64,000 bases of DNA from an uncultured beta proteobacterium (GCA_903873485.1 CAIQOO010000011.1:1-64000); one strand, 5' to 3'; positions 32,631 to 42,039 are shown, counted from the first letter of the stretch. The notes: generated by a model from the sequence alone, not told the origin. Numbers and translations: made by a program.

Positions 32631-32740
32631 CCAATGGCACTGACCTGAGGATGTGTCCGTTCGGGCTGAGCTTGTCGAAGCCTTCATTGCCCGTCGATCA
32701 AGCTCAGAGCGAACGGTTTCATCATGACACACATGTCCTC
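32631..32740. repeat. Degenerate MITE-like element
   Basis: It begins with CCAATGGCACTGAC, as the two intact MITE copies do, and contains GTTCGGGCTGAGCTTGTCGA and a matching inverted CAAGCTCAGAGCGAACGG. The ends then diverge (GAGGATGTGTC paired with GACACACATGTCCTC). No target duplication is visible. It is an old copy or a relative of the MITE. Confidence 0.6.
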
Positions 32741-32825
32741 TTCAACCGGATCAGGAAGTTTGCAGCAGGCTGTCGCCGCCTTGCCGAAAATTTCAAGCTT
32801 TTTAGGCCACCATCCCTTGTCCAGC

Positions 32826-32861
32826 AAGCGCTGATAGCTATTTAATATATAGCATTGAAAT
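32826..32861. repeat. Dispersed palindromic repeat, copy 7
   Basis: AAGCGCTGATAGCTATTTAA followed by TATATAGCATT; a half-length copy in the spacer downstream of the BLUF gene. Confidence 0.7.
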
Positions 32862-32915
32862 TATCTTGAAAACCCGCAGACGATGGTTTTTCGTCGTTAT
32901 GAGCGACTCCATCTG

Positions 32916-33041
32916 TCACGCGGAAGCCAGTTTAGCCAGCACCAGGTCGCCTGCGGCATGACCATGAAGATCGTTGGCATCGGCCCTGCAAGCCAATGAC
33001 CAGATTTGCCGGCCACCAGTCGCCGACGGTAGCCCCGTCAG
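32916..33041 (-). pseudogene. GGDEF-domain remnant (first half)
   Basis: Forty-one codons before a TGA read LTGLPSATGG...ANDLHGHAAGDLVLAKLASA. LTGLP and NDLHGHAAGD are the two conserved blocks at the start of diguanylate cyclase GGDEF domains, but the ~25 residues normally between them are partly missing and the GGDEF motif is gone. The surrounding bases (32862-33163) hold no other gene. Confidence 0.45.
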
Positions 33042-33163
33042 ACGGCGCAGGTTTTTTGCGCACACGGCGCCACGGCAGCGCCAGGGTGGTGCGCGAACTG
33101 ATCCATGCCGGTATTGACAACATCGGCAAGTCTGGCCTGATCATGGCCATCTTGGCGGTGTGT

Positions 33164-33433
33164 TTAGTCGCTGTCGTCAGCGCTGGCGCGCAGTGCTTGC
33201 GGGTCAGCCGTGATCGGACGGTAGATTTCAACCCGCTGACCAGCCTCCAGCCTTGCTTCGAGGGACACCGTCTTGCCAAAAATGCCCACTTTCTGGCAGC
33301 TCAGGTCCAGTGCCGGGAAGGCCCGTGCAATGCCGCTGGCTTCTATGGCGTCGCGCACGGTGGCTTGTTCGGCCACTTCCACCTCCAGCCAGGCTTGCCG
33401 GTCTGGCAGGGCGTAGGTGACACTGACTTTCAT
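33164..33433 (-). CDS. rnfH: RnfH (ubiquitin-like, UPF0125)
   Basis: An 89-residue protein with the RnfH/UPF0125 pattern VTYALPDRQAWLEVEVAEQATVRDAIEASGIARAFP ... VGIFGKTVSLEARLEAGQRVEIYRPITADPQ, a beta-grasp fold. Last gene of the rnf operon; its ATG overlaps the rnfE stop (ATGA). The exact role is unknown. Its presence at the end of rnf clusters is typical of diazotrophs. Confidence 0.88.
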   Translation of the reverse strand: MKVSVTYALPDRQAWLEVEVAEQATVRDAIEASGIARAFPALDLSCQKVGIFGKTVSLEARLEAGQRVEIYRPITADPQALRASADDSD

Positions 33434-34119
33434 GATGCGGTGGCCATTGGGGAGGTGACATTCGCCGATGCGGCTTGCGGGCGCGGTGCCGACTTGCGGG
33501 CATCCAGCGTCCGCTTGGCGGCAATCATCAGCCCCAGCACAATAAAGCCGCCGGCCGGCAAGATCATGATCAAGGCACCGTCGCCGGGGTAAACCCGCAT
33601 CTCCAGCACACCCATGGCCGGGCCGAGCAGCGTGGCCGCACCCGAGAACAGCGTGCCGCTGCCGCCAATTTCGCGCAGGGCACCCATCAGGGTCAGGGCC
33701 AGGGTGAACCCGGCACCCATCGCCAGGCCATCCAGGGCTGACAAGGCGACACTGTTTTTGCAGGCAAAGGATTCGGCGCGGCCCAAAATCAGGCAATTCA
33801 CCACAATCAGCGGAATGAACAGGCCCAGCACCTTGTGCAATTCATGCAGCCAGGCGTTCATCGCCAGGTCAACGATGGTCACCAGCGTGGCAATGATCAA
33901 CACAAACGCCGGAATCCGCACTTCGTCGGTGATCAGGCCGCGCAGCAGTGCTACCAGCATGTTGGAGGCGATTAGCACGGCCATGGTGGCGGCACCCATG
34001 CCCAGGCCCTGGGTCGCGGCCGATGTGACGGCCAGCGTTGGACACAGCGACAACATCTGGCTAAACACCACGTTGTTGCGCCAGACACCGTCGGCCATGA
34101 TGTCGCGGACTTGGCTCAT
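33430..34119 (-). CDS. rnfE: Rnf complex subunit E
   Basis: A 229-residue membrane subunit. VRDIMADGVWRNNVVFSQMLSLCPTLAVT and VNCLILGRAESFACKN are family blocks, each with a conserved Cys (LSLCP and VNCLILGRAE) of the RnfA/RnfE type that together bind an Fe-S centre in the membrane. The C-terminus is extended by about 20 polar residues. Start ATG at 34119, overlapping the rnfG stop. Confidence 0.95.
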   Translation of the reverse strand: MSQVRDIMADGVWRNNVVFSQMLSLCPTLAVTSAATQGLGMGAATMAVLIASNMLVALLRGLITDEVRIPAFVLIIATLVTIVDLAMNAWLHELHKVLGLFIPLIVVNCLILGRAESFACKNSVALSALDGLAMGAGFTLALTLMGALREIGGSGTLFSGAATLLGPAMGVLEMRVYPGDGALIMILPAGGFIVLGLMIAAKRTLDARKSAPRPQAASANVTSPMATAS

Positions 34120-34787
34120 GGGGATACCTCTTCTATTAAAGTTTTGCGCTGGGCGGCAAACAGCCGCAGACCGTCTCGAATCGTGTTGACCACCGCGCGC
34201 GGTGTGATGGTGGCCCCGGCAAACTGATCGAACGGGCCACCGTCTTTTTTTACCGCCCATTGCGCCTCGGGCGGGTTGCCCAGCGACAGGCCGGTGAAGC
34301 GGGTGATCCAGTCAGAGCGGGTCAGTTCAATCTTGTCGCCTAGGCCGGGTGTTTCAGTATGGTGCAGCACCCGCACACCGAGCAGTTTGCCGGCCGCGTC
34401 AATGCCCAGCAACAGCCGAATATCACCGCTGTAGCCTTTGCCGGCGGCCTCAAACGCAATACCCGTCATTTGTCCGGCCTTGCGGGCGCGATAGACCAGC
34501 AACGGCACCCCGTTGATCTGCAACCGGGCCGTATCAGCCGCCGGGTTGTTGTCGTGGATGCTCGCCGGAATCACCTGCTCCAGCGAGTGGCGCAGGTCTT
34601 CCAGCGCACTTTGTTCAATCGGCTCCTTGGTCAAGCCGTAGGCCACCGCCAGCAACAGCGTAGCCGCCAGCGAAAAGCCGCCCAGCACCAGGGCATGTTT
34701 GCCGCCCGCCCGCTCCAGCAGCAGGCCCAGCCGGGCTGACAGCGAGGCCGCAGGTAGCGCAGATGCGGTGTGATCAGTGGTCTTCAT
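34116..34787 (-). CDS. rnfG: Rnf complex subunit G
   Basis: A 223-residue protein with one N-terminal membrane helix and a periplasmic FMN-binding domain. FDQFAGATITPRAVVN contains the Thr to which FMN is attached by a phosphoester bond, the reaction carried out by ApbE, encoded upstream in this operon. It overlaps rnfD and rnfE by 4 bases each. Confidence 0.95.
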   Translation of the reverse strand: MKTTDHTASALPAASLSARLGLLLERAGGKHALVLGGFSLAATLLLAVAYGLTKEPIEQSALEDLRHSLEQVIPASIHDNNPAADTARLQINGVPLLVYRARKAGQMTGIAFEAAGKGYSGDIRLLLGIDAAGKLLGVRVLHHTETPGLGDKIELTRSDWITRFTGLSLGNPPEAQWAVKKDGGPFDQFAGATITPRAVVNTIRDGLRLFAAQRKTLIEEVSP

Positions 34788-35872
34788 ATGTGAATCTTGG
34801 GTTGCGCCTTGGCTTGCAGAGACTTGCCACGCCAACTGCGACCAAATACGCGCGGGCGAAAGCCCCGGTCGATCAGCGGCACCAGCGCATTCATCAGCAC
34901 CACCGCAAAGGCCAGCCCTTCCGGGTAGCCACCCAGCGCCCGAATGACCCAGGTCAACGCCCCGATGCCGGCCCCAAACAGCAACTGGCCGCTGCGTGAT
35001 ACCGGCGAAGTCACATAGTCGGTGGCGATAAAAAAGGCTCCCAGCACCGCCGCGCCAGACAGCAGATGCACCGGCAGCGAGGCAAACCGGGCCGGGTCCA
35101 GCGCATTCGACACGGCAGCCAGCAGCCCCAGTGTGCCCAGCAAAGCTACCGGGATATGCCAGGTGATGATGCGCAGCAGAAGCAGCAGCAGGCCGCCTGC
35201 CAGCAGCAGCACGGCAGAAGATTCGCCCATTGAGCCAGATTCGTCGCCGATTGCCAATTGCATCGGCGGGGCCAGTTGCGCGGTGGTTTTGACCACCGAC
35301 TCGCCGCGTGACAGCTCGGTTTTCAGTGCCCCCAGCGTGGTGGCGGCACTCAGATGATCTGGCAGCGCGGTCTGACCGCTGATGTAGGCCAGCGATTGCA
35401 TCAATGTCGGTGCCGCAGCGCTGCCCAGCGGGGCCGGAGCCACCCACAGCGTCAATTGCACCGGGAATGAAATCAGTAGCACGATACGCGCTACCATGGC
35501 CGGGTTGAACATGTTTTGACCCAAACCACCAAACAAATGTTTGCCAATCACAATGGCCGACAGACTGCCCAGAAAGCCGATCCACCAGGGTGCCCAGGGC
35601 GGCAGGCTGAGTGCCAGCAGCCAGCCGGTCAGCAGCGCCGAGCCGTCAGCCAGGCGAACGCGCACCGGCTGCCCCAGCAGGGCCAGCATCACCGCCTCAG
35701 CCGCCAAGGCGCTGGCCAGCGTAATCACAAACAGCAGCAGCGCCGGCCAGCCAAACAACCACAGCCCATAGCCGGTAGCCGGTGCCAGCGCGGCGACCAC
35801 CCACAGCATGGTGCGGATGATGCTGTTGCTGGTGTGGGTGAACGGACCGGCCCGGTTAGCCAGGGTGCTCAT
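34784..35872 (-). CDS. rnfD: Rnf complex subunit D
   Basis: A 362-residue polytopic NqrB/RnfD-family subunit. Blocks GLGQNMFNPAMVARIVLLISFPVQLTLWVAP, SAATTLGALKT (the likely covalent FMN Thr region), FIATDYVTSPVSRSGQLLFGAGIGALTWVIRALGGYPEGLAFAVVLMNALVPLID are present. The ATG at 35872 overlaps the rnfC stop. Confidence 0.95.
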   Translation of the reverse strand: MSTLANRAGPFTHTSNSIIRTMLWVVAALAPATGYGLWLFGWPALLLFVITLASALAAEAVMLALLGQPVRVRLADGSALLTGWLLALSLPPWAPWWIGFLGSLSAIVIGKHLFGGLGQNMFNPAMVARIVLLISFPVQLTLWVAPAPLGSAAAPTLMQSLAYISGQTALPDHLSAATTLGALKTELSRGESVVKTTAQLAPPMQLAIGDESGSMGESSAVLLLAGGLLLLLLRIITWHIPVALLGTLGLLAAVSNALDPARFASLPVHLLSGAAVLGAFFIATDYVTSPVSRSGQLLFGAGIGALTWVIRALGGYPEGLAFAVVLMNALVPLIDRGFRPRVFGRSWRGKSLQAKAQPKIHI

Positions 35873-37404
35873 GTTGATGGCTCCTGCAGGCAAGTCTCGG
35901 CATCGCCTCGTTCGTGGTGAGCTTGCCGAACTACGGCTGCGGCCACGGCAACTTTCGCCGTTGCCGCTTTGGCTGCTTTGCGGGCAGCCGCAGCGGCCTT
36001 TTTCGCCTCGGCCTCGCGCGCGGTGCGCTCGCTGCGCGCTTGCACCAGCGAGCGGATGCGGTCTTGCCGCCGCGCGTCGCGGTCCAGGGCGCCAAGCTTG
36101 CCATTGGCAAAACTGAAGTAATGCGCCAGCGGAATGTGCGACGGGCAAATGAAGGAGCACGAGCCACAGGCAATGCAGTCCTGCACCCCAAGCGCCTTGG
36201 CTGCCTGCAGGTCGCCCCGGCGCACCAGTTGCGCCATTTCGACCGGCACCAGGCCGGCCGGGCAGGCGCTGACACACTTGCCGCAGCGGATGCAGGGCGA
36301 TTCTGGCCCTTCGTTGATTTCGGAGGCGGTCAGCGCCAAAACGCCGCAACTGCCCTTGACCACCGGTGCATGAACCGACGGCAGGGGTGCCCCCATCATC
36401 GGACCGCCACCAATCAGCAGCGTCGGCACTGGGTGCAACCCGCCACAAAATGCCAGCAGGTCTTCGACCGATGTCCCCAGCGGCACCTCCACATTGGCCG
36501 GTTCGCGCACGCCCAGCCCGGATACCGTGACAACCCGGCTGACCAGCGGCTCGCCACGCCGGATGGCGCAACTCACCGCACGCGCGGTGGCCACGTTGTG
36601 AACCACAGCACCGACTTCGGCGGTGCGCCGGTCGGCTGGGGTTTCGCGCCCGGTCACCGCCAGCAGCAGGTGCTGGGCCGAACCCATCGGGAAGCGGGTC
36701 GGCACTGTCACCACCCGGATGCTTTTGTCGGCTTTGGCCGCCTCGCGCATCGACTTGACCGCCTGCGGCTTATTGGCTTCAATGGCGATGATGATGTACT
36801 CCACCGCCAGCGCATAGGCCATGATGCGCACGCCATCGACAATTTCGCTGGAAGCTTCCCGCATCAGCCGGTCGTCGCAGGTGATGTAAGGCTCGCATTC
36901 GGCCCCGTTGATCACCAGCGTGTCGATGCTGTGCTTGTAACGCATGTCGAGCTTGACGGCTGACGGAAACGCGGCACCACCCAGGCCAACGATGCCAGCG
37001 GCAGCTACCCGTTCACTCAGTTCCTTGGGTGTCACCGGCAAGGGAAAATCGTCGGTAATCGGTTGCGGCAGTTCGCCCCAGCGGTCTTCGCCGTCAGCCT
37101 CAATCACCACCGTCGGCTGGGTCAGTCCGGACGGATGTGGGGCCATGCGGTCTTCAATGGCGATCACCATGCCGGAGGTGGAGGCATGCACATTGGCCGA
37201 GATGCCACGCCCGGCACGCCCGATCAACTGGCCCTTGCCGACCCACTGCCCGACCTCGACCACCGGTTCGGCCGGGCTGCCGACATGCTGCTGCAGCGGC
37301 ACACACACCCGCTTGGGGGCTGGCATGCGCACAATCGGGCTTTCGCTGCTGAGTTCCTTGCGGTAGCTGAGCTTGACCCCGCCCCGAACCTGAAATAGTG
37401 ACAT
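35869..37404 (-). CDS. rnfC: Rnf complex subunit C
   Basis: A 511-residue peripheral subunit that accepts or delivers electrons at the NADH side. It has the NADH/FMN-binding region (AAGIVGLGGAAFPSAVKL, INGAECEPYITCDDRL) and two 4Fe-4S motifs, CIRCGKCVSACP and CIACGSCSFICP. The last ~70 residues are an Ala/Lys-rich helix; the extreme end VVRQAHHERGDAETCLQEPST is translated from a REP-like inverted repeat (35908-35931) and is probably not functional sequence. Confidence 0.95.
   Translation of the reverse strand: MSLFQVRGGVKLSYRKELSSESPIVRMPAPKRVCVPLQQHVGSPAEPVVEVGQWVGKGQLIGRAGRGISANVHASTSGMVIAIEDRMAPHPSGLTQPTVVIEADGEDRWGELPQPITDDFPLPVTPKELSERVAAAGIVGLGGAAFPSAVKLDMRYKHSIDTLVINGAECEPYITCDDRLMREASSEIVDGVRIMAYALAVEYIIIAIEANKPQAVKSMREAAKADKSIRVVTVPTRFPMGSAQHLLLAVTGRETPADRRTAEVGAVVHNVATARAVSCAIRRGEPLVSRVVTVSGLGVREPANVEVPLGTSVEDLLAFCGGLHPVPTLLIGGGPMMGAPLPSVHAPVVKGSCGVLALTASEINEGPESPCIRCGKCVSACPAGLVPVEMAQLVRRGDLQAAKALGVQDCIACGSCSFICPSHIPLAHYFSFANGKLGALDRDARRQDRIRSLVQARSERTAREAEAKKAAAAARKAAKAATAKVAVAAAVVRQAHHERGDAETCLQEPST
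35908..35931. repeat. REP-like inverted repeat in the rnfC 3' end
   Basis: The inverted arms GTTCGTGGTGAGC and GCTTGCCGAAC give a short hairpin. It is read through as VRQAHHERG in RnfC. Related GAGCTTGTCGAA sequences form the core of the MITEs. Confidence 0.6.
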
Positions 37405-37416
37405 GGCAGTGTCCTT

Positions 37417-37986
37417 TCAACCGGCTGCGACTGGCTGCTTGGTGGCTGGCTTGGGCCAGTGCCAGGTGGCCAGCGTGGTTTTCACCGGCATCATCACAAT
37501 CGCATCGGTCGGGCATTCGGCGACACACAGGCCGCAGGCGTAGCAGGCCTCGGGCAGCACCGTGTGCATTTGCTTGGCGGCACCGACAATCGCATCCGAG
37601 CCACACTTGCGGATGCAGCGGGTGCAGCCAATGCAGCGCGCTTCATCAACCCGTGCCACCAGCGGCAGTGCAGCGTCTGCGCCATCCGTGGTCAGCTTGA
37701 CACCCAGCAACTCTGCCACCCGCTGTGCGGTGGAGACACCGCCGGGCGGGCAAATGTTGGGCGTGGCGCGTCCATCAACCATGGCTGCCGCCGCCTGCTT
37801 GCAGCCGGCATAACCGCATTGGGCACAGTTGGAGCCGGGCAACAGCGCGGCAACGGCATCGGCCCGGTCATCCGCCGGGGTGGACAAATAGCGTGCCGCC
37901 ACGCCCAGCACCACACCCAGGCCGGTGCCCAGCAAGCCAATCGCCGCCACCGCTTGCGCGGCCTGCGTCATCATGTTCGCATCCAT
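37417..37986 (-). CDS. rnfB: Rnf complex subunit B
   Basis: A 189-residue ferredoxin-like subunit. An N-terminal membrane anchor is followed by the 4Fe-4S motif LLPGSNCAQCGYAGCKQAAAAMVDG and two further clusters CIGCTRCIRKC and CYACGLCVAECP. It exchanges electrons with ferredoxin. The ATG at 37986 shares a base with the rnfA stop (TGATG) and has a GGAGG ribosome-binding site. Confidence 0.95.
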   Translation of the reverse strand: MDANMMTQAAQAVAAIGLLGTGLGVVLGVAARYLSTPADDRADAVAALLPGSNCAQCGYAGCKQAAAAMVDGRATPNICPPGGVSTAQRVAELLGVKLTTDGADAALPLVARVDEARCIGCTRCIRKCGSDAIVGAAKQMHTVLPEACYACGLCVAECPTDAIVMMPVKTTLATWHWPKPATKQPVAAG

Positions 37987-38567
37987 CAGTGTCCTCCCAG
38001 TCCAGCAAAACCCAAAAACGCCAGTGACAAAATGCCGGCGGTGATAAAGCCAATTGGCGCGCCCTCGAAAGCCTTGGGCACATCGGCCAAGGCCAGCCGC
38101 TCGCGCAGGCCGGCAAAAATCACCAGCACCAACGCAAAACCGGCTGCCGTACCAAAGCCGCGCAACAGGCTGGTGCCAAACCCATAGCCACCCTGGATCG
38201 TCAACAGGGCAACACCCAGCACCGCGCAGTTGGTGGTGATCAGCGGCAGATAGACCCCCAGCGCCTCGTACAGCGGCGGCGATATGCGGCGGATCACCAT
38301 CTCGGTGAACTGCACCACGGCGGCAATCACCAGAATAAAGGTCATGGTGCGCAGGAACGACAGGTCCAGCGGGGCCAGCAGCAGTGCTTCGGCGACCCAG
38401 ACAAAGCCGGTGGACAGGGTCAGCACAAAGGTGGTGGCCAGCCCCATGCCGATGGCGGTGTCAATCCGGGATGATGTGCCCATGAACGGGCACAAGCCCA
38501 AAAACTTGGCCAGCACCACGTTGTTGACAATCGCGGTGCTGAGCAGCACGAGCAGGAAATCTTGCAT
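37986..38567 (-). CDS. rnfA: Rnf complex subunit A
   Basis: A 193-residue six-helix subunit. [19 protein letters not shown] and [17 protein letters not shown] carry the conserved cysteines of the intramembrane Fe-S site shared with RnfE. An AAAGGAGCC ribosome-binding site suits the ATG at 38567; one codon upstream is also possible. It overlaps the RseC-like gene. Confidence 0.95.
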   Translation of the reverse strand: MQDFLLVLLSTAIVNNVVLAKFLGLCPFMGTSSRIDTAIGMGLATTFVLTLSTGFVWVAEALLLAPLDLSFLRTMTFILVIAAVVQFTEMVIRRISPPLYEALGVYLPLITTNCAVLGVALLTIQGGYGFGTSLLRGFGTAAGFALVLVIFAGLRERLALADVPKAFEGAPIGFITAGILSLAFLGFAGLGGH

Positions 38568-39106
38568 CATTGGCTCCTTTGGTGAACCACCGGAATGGCG
38601 ATTGGGCGCGGCGCACCGGGTGCTGTGCCGGGGGGGCCACATGACGACCCTGCTGTGGCCACCGCACGCCCCAGCACCAGCGGCACCAGCGCATTGCGCC
38701 AGCGCCGTGCCAGCAAACGTGCCAGCAGCACACCGGCCAGCAGACCCAACAGCGCGGCAGCGATGGCTGCGACATCGCCGGCATCCTGCAGGGCAGCGGT
38801 GGCCAGCAGCATCGTGACCAAGGGCAGTGCATAAGCGGTCAGCGATGCGCGGGTCAGTGCATCGCGATCCACCCCAATGCGCACCACGTCGCCCAGGGCC
38901 AATGGTGTTTGGCCCGGACCCAGTGTGCGCGGCGTGCGCCAACTGGCTGCCGGCTTGGTGCTGCCACTGCCGCAGGCGCTGCGGGTGGCGCAACTGCCGC
39001 AGGCTGCCTGCTGCTCGGCCGCCAGCCATACCTCGGAGTCGTCAACCGCAACCACGCGGGCCAGACCTTCAACCAGGCGGTCATTGGGGTCTTGCAGCGT
39101 GTTCAT
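38567..39106 (-). CDS. RseC/SoxR-reducing family protein
   Basis: A 179-residue protein with the RseC pattern: an N-terminal soluble part with a cysteine cluster ([16 protein letters not shown]), [34 protein letters not shown] with two membrane helices, and a basic tail. RseC is linked to the Rsx/Rnf pathway for SoxR reduction in enterics. Here it heads the rnf subunits, overlapping apbE and rnfA, so it is likely an accessory factor for Rnf maturation or redox sensing. Confidence 0.8.
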   Translation of the reverse strand: MNTLQDPNDRLVEGLARVVAVDDSEVWLAAEQQAACGSCATRSACGSGSTKPAASWRTPRTLGPGQTPLALGDVVRIGVDRDALTRASLTAYALPLVTMLLATAALQDAGDVAAIAAALLGLLAGVLLARLLARRWRNALVPLVLGRAVATAGSSCGPPGTAPGAPRPIAIPVVHQRSQ

Positions 39107-40155
39107 GACAGTTCGCTCACCAAGCCTGCGTCGTTGATGCAAATGGCGCGGCAACCCGGCTGGGTGCGCAGCAGGGCCAGACGGGCCGACACATCGCTGT
39201 CTGAAATCAGTGCCAGCGTGGTCGATAGCGCATCTGCCTGGGTGGCGGTGGCGGCCACCACGGTGACGCTTTCAAAAGCCGGTGCCGTGCGTCCGGTATG
39301 CGGGTTGATCAGGTGGGTGTAGAGGCCAGCCGCATCCAGCAACGTGCCATAGCCGCCCGAGGTGGCCACCGCCTGATCGAGCACCGACAGTGTGTGTAGC
39401 GCCCGACCGGGCTGGCGCGGGTCGGCCAGGCCGATTTGCCAGGCCGAACCATCCGGCTTGGCGGCAATGGCACGCGGCTCGCCCATATCGACCAGCATCT
39501 GGCTGAAGCCGTAAGCGCGCAGCACCTCGCTGCAGCGGTCGGTAATAAAGCCCTGCGCAATGCCGTTGAGCGAAAGGCCCATGCCAGGGCGGACCAGCGT
39601 GACATCCGGGCCGGCCAGCTGCACAGCGCGCCAATCGACCAGGGCACGCGCCCGCTCCACCAGCGCGGCGGCGGGTGGCTGGCTATGGCCACCGACTACA
39701 AAGTGCTCAAAGTACAGGCTCCAGAGTGGTCCAATGCTGGGGTCAAACACGCCGCCAGAGCGTGCCGCCATGTCCAGTGCCTGGTGCAGCAGTGTCACGA
39801 ATTCTGCGGGCGCATTGTTGATGCGGCCTGCGTGGTTGAGCCGGGAGATCACCGAGTCGGCACGAAACAGGCTAAACATGGCTTCCAGCCGCTCAAGCTC
39901 GGCCAGCGTCGCTGTCAGAGCGGCTTGCGCCCCCGCCGTGTCGCCGCCATGGTGAAGAATCAGGGATGCAGGCGCACCCAGCGCCATGCCCTGCCAGCGT
40001 AGCGGCGCGGCCTGGGCAGTTTGCGACATGCGCCAGGCCGCCAGCGGCAACACGGCAGCCAGCAGCAACAGCCGGCGGCGACCGACGGTGCGCGCCTGGG
40101 GCACCTCGGTCGCCCCAAGAGACTCGGACGAGTGGGCAGAATAGTTGGGTATCAC
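39103..40155 (-). CDS. apbE: FAD:protein FMN transferase
   Basis: A 350-residue ApbE with a twin-arginine-like N-terminus (GRRRLLLLAAVLPLAAW), then GMALGAPASLILHH, GGVFDPSIGPLW, GLSLNGIAQGFITDR and HLINPHTGRTAPAFESVTVVAATATQADALSTTL, which contain the FAD- and Mg-binding residues. It flavinylates RnfG and RnfD, so its place upstream of rnf makes sense. Confidence 0.95.
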   Translation of the reverse strand: MIPNYSAHSSESLGATEVPQARTVGRRRLLLLAAVLPLAAWRMSQTAQAAPLRWQGMALGAPASLILHHGGDTAGAQAALTATLAELERLEAMFSLFRADSVISRLNHAGRINNAPAEFVTLLHQALDMAARSGGVFDPSIGPLWSLYFEHFVVGGHSQPPAAALVERARALVDWRAVQLAGPDVTLVRPGMGLSLNGIAQGFITDRCSEVLRAYGFSQMLVDMGEPRAIAAKPDGSAWQIGLADPRQPGRALHTLSVLDQAVATSGGYGTLLDAAGLYTHLINPHTGRTAPAFESVTVVAATATQADALSTTLALISDSDVSARLALLRTQPGCRAICINDAGLVSELS

Positions 40156-40167
40156 GCGGCCATCCTT

Positions 40168-40506
40168 TCAGGCCACAGCGCGGTGTGGCAGGGAAGCCTT
40201 GAGGCTGTCGAGCGTCACATGCTGGCGGCCATCGACATCCTGAAACACCTTGAACACTTTTTCCTGCGCCGGAGTCGATGTGACAAAGTCGGCGTAAGCC
40301 TTGACCAGTTGCTCGCGGTACTGGATAAACAGCCCAAGCTCATCGGTCTGCTCCATCAGGTTCTGCTGGCGCAGGTACTGAAAGAACCGTTTCAGGATGT
40401 GCAGGCGGCTGACATTGATCACCTGCTGGTCAAACGGCACGCCAAAGTAATGCAGGAAATCCTCGGCCGAGGACAGGGCTTTGAGCTGTTGAAGAAAGTT
40501 TTCCAT
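40168..40506 (-). CDS. nifW: Nitrogenase-protective protein NifW
   Basis: A 112-residue protein matching NifW: FLQQLKALSSAEDFLHYFGVPFDQQVINVSRLHILKRFFQYL and the C-terminal KVFQDVDGRQHVTLDSLKASL. NifW helps stabilise or protect the MoFe protein from oxygen. It lies 5 bases after nifV and 12 bases before apbE in one operon. Confidence 0.93.
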   Translation of the reverse strand: MENFLQQLKALSSAEDFLHYFGVPFDQQVINVSRLHILKRFFQYLRQQNLMEQTDELGLFIQYREQLVKAYADFVTSTPAQEKVFKVFQDVDGRQHVTLDSLKASLPHRAVA

Positions 40507-40511
40507 GGGGT

Positions 40512-41669
40512 TTACTCCAGGCTTGAGGTTTGAAGAGGGGATGGCATCCAGAGCGACTCCAGCAAAAAATTGCGCAGCTCGTCTGGCGAGGCTTCCTGCT
40601 TGACGCGCATGGCGTGGCTGCGGATGCGTGACAGCAAGCGTGCAGTGAGTGCCTCGTCGTCGAGCACCACGCCCAGCAAGCTGTAGGCCTGGCGCACCGC
40701 CTGGGATCCAGAATGCTTGCCCAGCACGGTGCGGCGCTGGCGACCCAATTCGGACGGGTCAAAACTCTCGTAGGTTGCAGCGTTTTTCAGCAGGCCGTCA
40801 ATGTGAATGCCGGACTCGTGGGTGAACACTGCCTCGCCGACAATGCTTTTGTTGACAGCTACCAAGCGACCCGAAGCGCGCGCCACCAGACGCGAGATCG
40901 GCACCAGCGCCTGCGTATCAACCCCGGTGTCGGCCTGGTGCAGGTGGCGCACTCCCATCACCACTTCTTCCAGTGCCGCGTTGCCGGCGCGCTCGCCCAG
41001 ACCGTTGACGGTGGTGTTGGCGTGGGTCGCACCGGCGCGCAGGGCCGCCAGCGTGTTGGCAGTAGCCAGACCGAGATCGTTGTGGGCGTGGATTTCGATC
41101 TCGATATCGACCGCATCGCGCAGCCGCGCCACTGCGTCATAAGTGGTGAACGGATCGAGCACGCCAAGGGTGTCGGCAAAGCGGATGCGGCTGGCACCGC
41201 AGGCCTGGCCACGCCTGGCCACCAGCGCCAGAAAACCGGCATCAGCGCGCGAAGCATCTTCAGCACCGAATGAAATTTTGCGGCCACTGGCCACCGCTTG
41301 TTCAATCACCCGGCTGACTTGCGTTAGCACCCATTGACGCGACTGGCGCAGCTTGTGCTGCAGGTGAATGTCAGACACCGGAATCGACAGGTGAATAATG
41401 TCGGCCTGGCAGCGCAGCGCACTGGCCAGGTCGGCCTCGGTCAGGCGGCCCCAGACCATCAGGGCAGCGGGCAGGCCCAGGCCGGCGATGGTGTTGATGC
41501 AGTCGATCTCTTCTTCGCCCATGGCAGGGATGCCGATCTCCATCTCCGGAACCCCGGCGGCTGCCAGTGCGCAGGCAATGGCGCACTTTTCATCGACCGT
41601 GAAAGCCACGCCGGCAGTTTGCTCGCCGTCGCGCAGGGTGGTGTCGTTGATGATGAGCGGATGTGGCAT
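40512..41669 (-). CDS. nifV: Homocitrate synthase
   Basis: A 385-residue enzyme that condenses acetyl-CoA with 2-oxoglutarate to give homocitrate, the organic ligand of FeMo-cofactor. [65 protein letters not shown] (metal-binding HAHND) and [10 protein letters not shown] identify it. An AAGGAAG ribosome-binding site supports the ATG at 41669. First gene of the nifV-nifW-apbE-rseC-rnf operon. Confidence 0.95.
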   Translation of the reverse strand: MPHPLIINDTTLRDGEQTAGVAFTVDEKCAIACALAAAGVPEMEIGIPAMGEEEIDCINTIAGLGLPAALMVWGRLTEADLASALRCQADIIHLSIPVSDIHLQHKLRQSRQWVLTQVSRVIEQAVASGRKISFGAEDASRADAGFLALVARRGQACGASRIRFADTLGVLDPFTTYDAVARLRDAVDIEIEIHAHNDLGLATANTLAALRAGATHANTTVNGLGERAGNAALEEVVMGVRHLHQADTGVDTQALVPISRLVARASGRLVAVNKSIVGEAVFTHESGIHIDGLLKNAATYESFDPSELGRQRRTVLGKHSGSQAVRQAYSLLGVVLDDEALTARLLSRIRSHAMRVKQEASPDELRNFLLESLWMPSPLQTSSLE

Positions 41670-41696
41670 GGTGTGGCTTCCTTTGCAGCTCTTCAT

Positions 41697-41712
41697 TGCA
41701 AGGTACATGCCA
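41697..41712 (-). promoter_or_regulatory. Sigma54 promoter of the nifV-rnf operon
   Basis: Reading leftward, TGGCATGTACCTTGCA fits the -24/-12 consensus with GG and GC 10 bases apart. Transcription would start near 41686, 17 bases before the nifV ATG. Confidence 0.75.
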
Positions 41713-41815
41713 TCCGTTTTTGCGACGTTTTCGCCTGCCAGCAGGCTGGACAGGACCGTTTTGTCGGGCTTGATGGCAACACTGGCGCGTGGAGGCCAAC
41801 GGCGCTTGTCGGAAA

Positions 41816-41831
41816 TGTGCCGTTTCGCACA
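41816..41831. promoter_or_regulatory. NifA upstream activator site
   Basis: TGTGCCGTTTCGCACA is a perfect TGT-N10-ACA site, about 105-120 bases upstream of the -24 element of the nifV promoter, the usual distance for NifA enhancers. Confidence 0.75.
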
Positions 41832-41929
41832 GACCGCCGCCCGCCGCCCGCCGCGTTTGGCCCAGGCGCTGATTTGCCAACCCATGGGCACCTGCCGGAC
41901 TACGCCGCAAGACAGGTAAAAACGCTATT

Positions 41930-41975
41930 TAATACATAGCTGCCAGCGCTTTATCCATAAGGGCTAGAGGCCATT
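41930..41975. repeat. Dispersed palindromic repeat, copy 8
   Basis: AACGCTATTTAATACATAGC, then CGCTTTATCCATAAGGGCTA and GAGGCC, upstream of the nifV control region. Confidence 0.75.
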
Positions 41976-42014
41976 TTTGCATGTTTACCGCCCAATATTC
42001 CATCCCGACCTGCC

Positions 42015-42039
42015 AACCACCTTTCGCGGTGGTTTTTTT
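42015..42039 (+). terminator. Intrinsic terminator, rightward
   Basis: A 7-bp stem (AACCACC / GGTGGTT) with a TTTCGC loop, followed by seven T. Its T-run is on the + strand, yet the genes on both sides run leftward, so no obvious transcript ends here. Confidence 0.6.
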
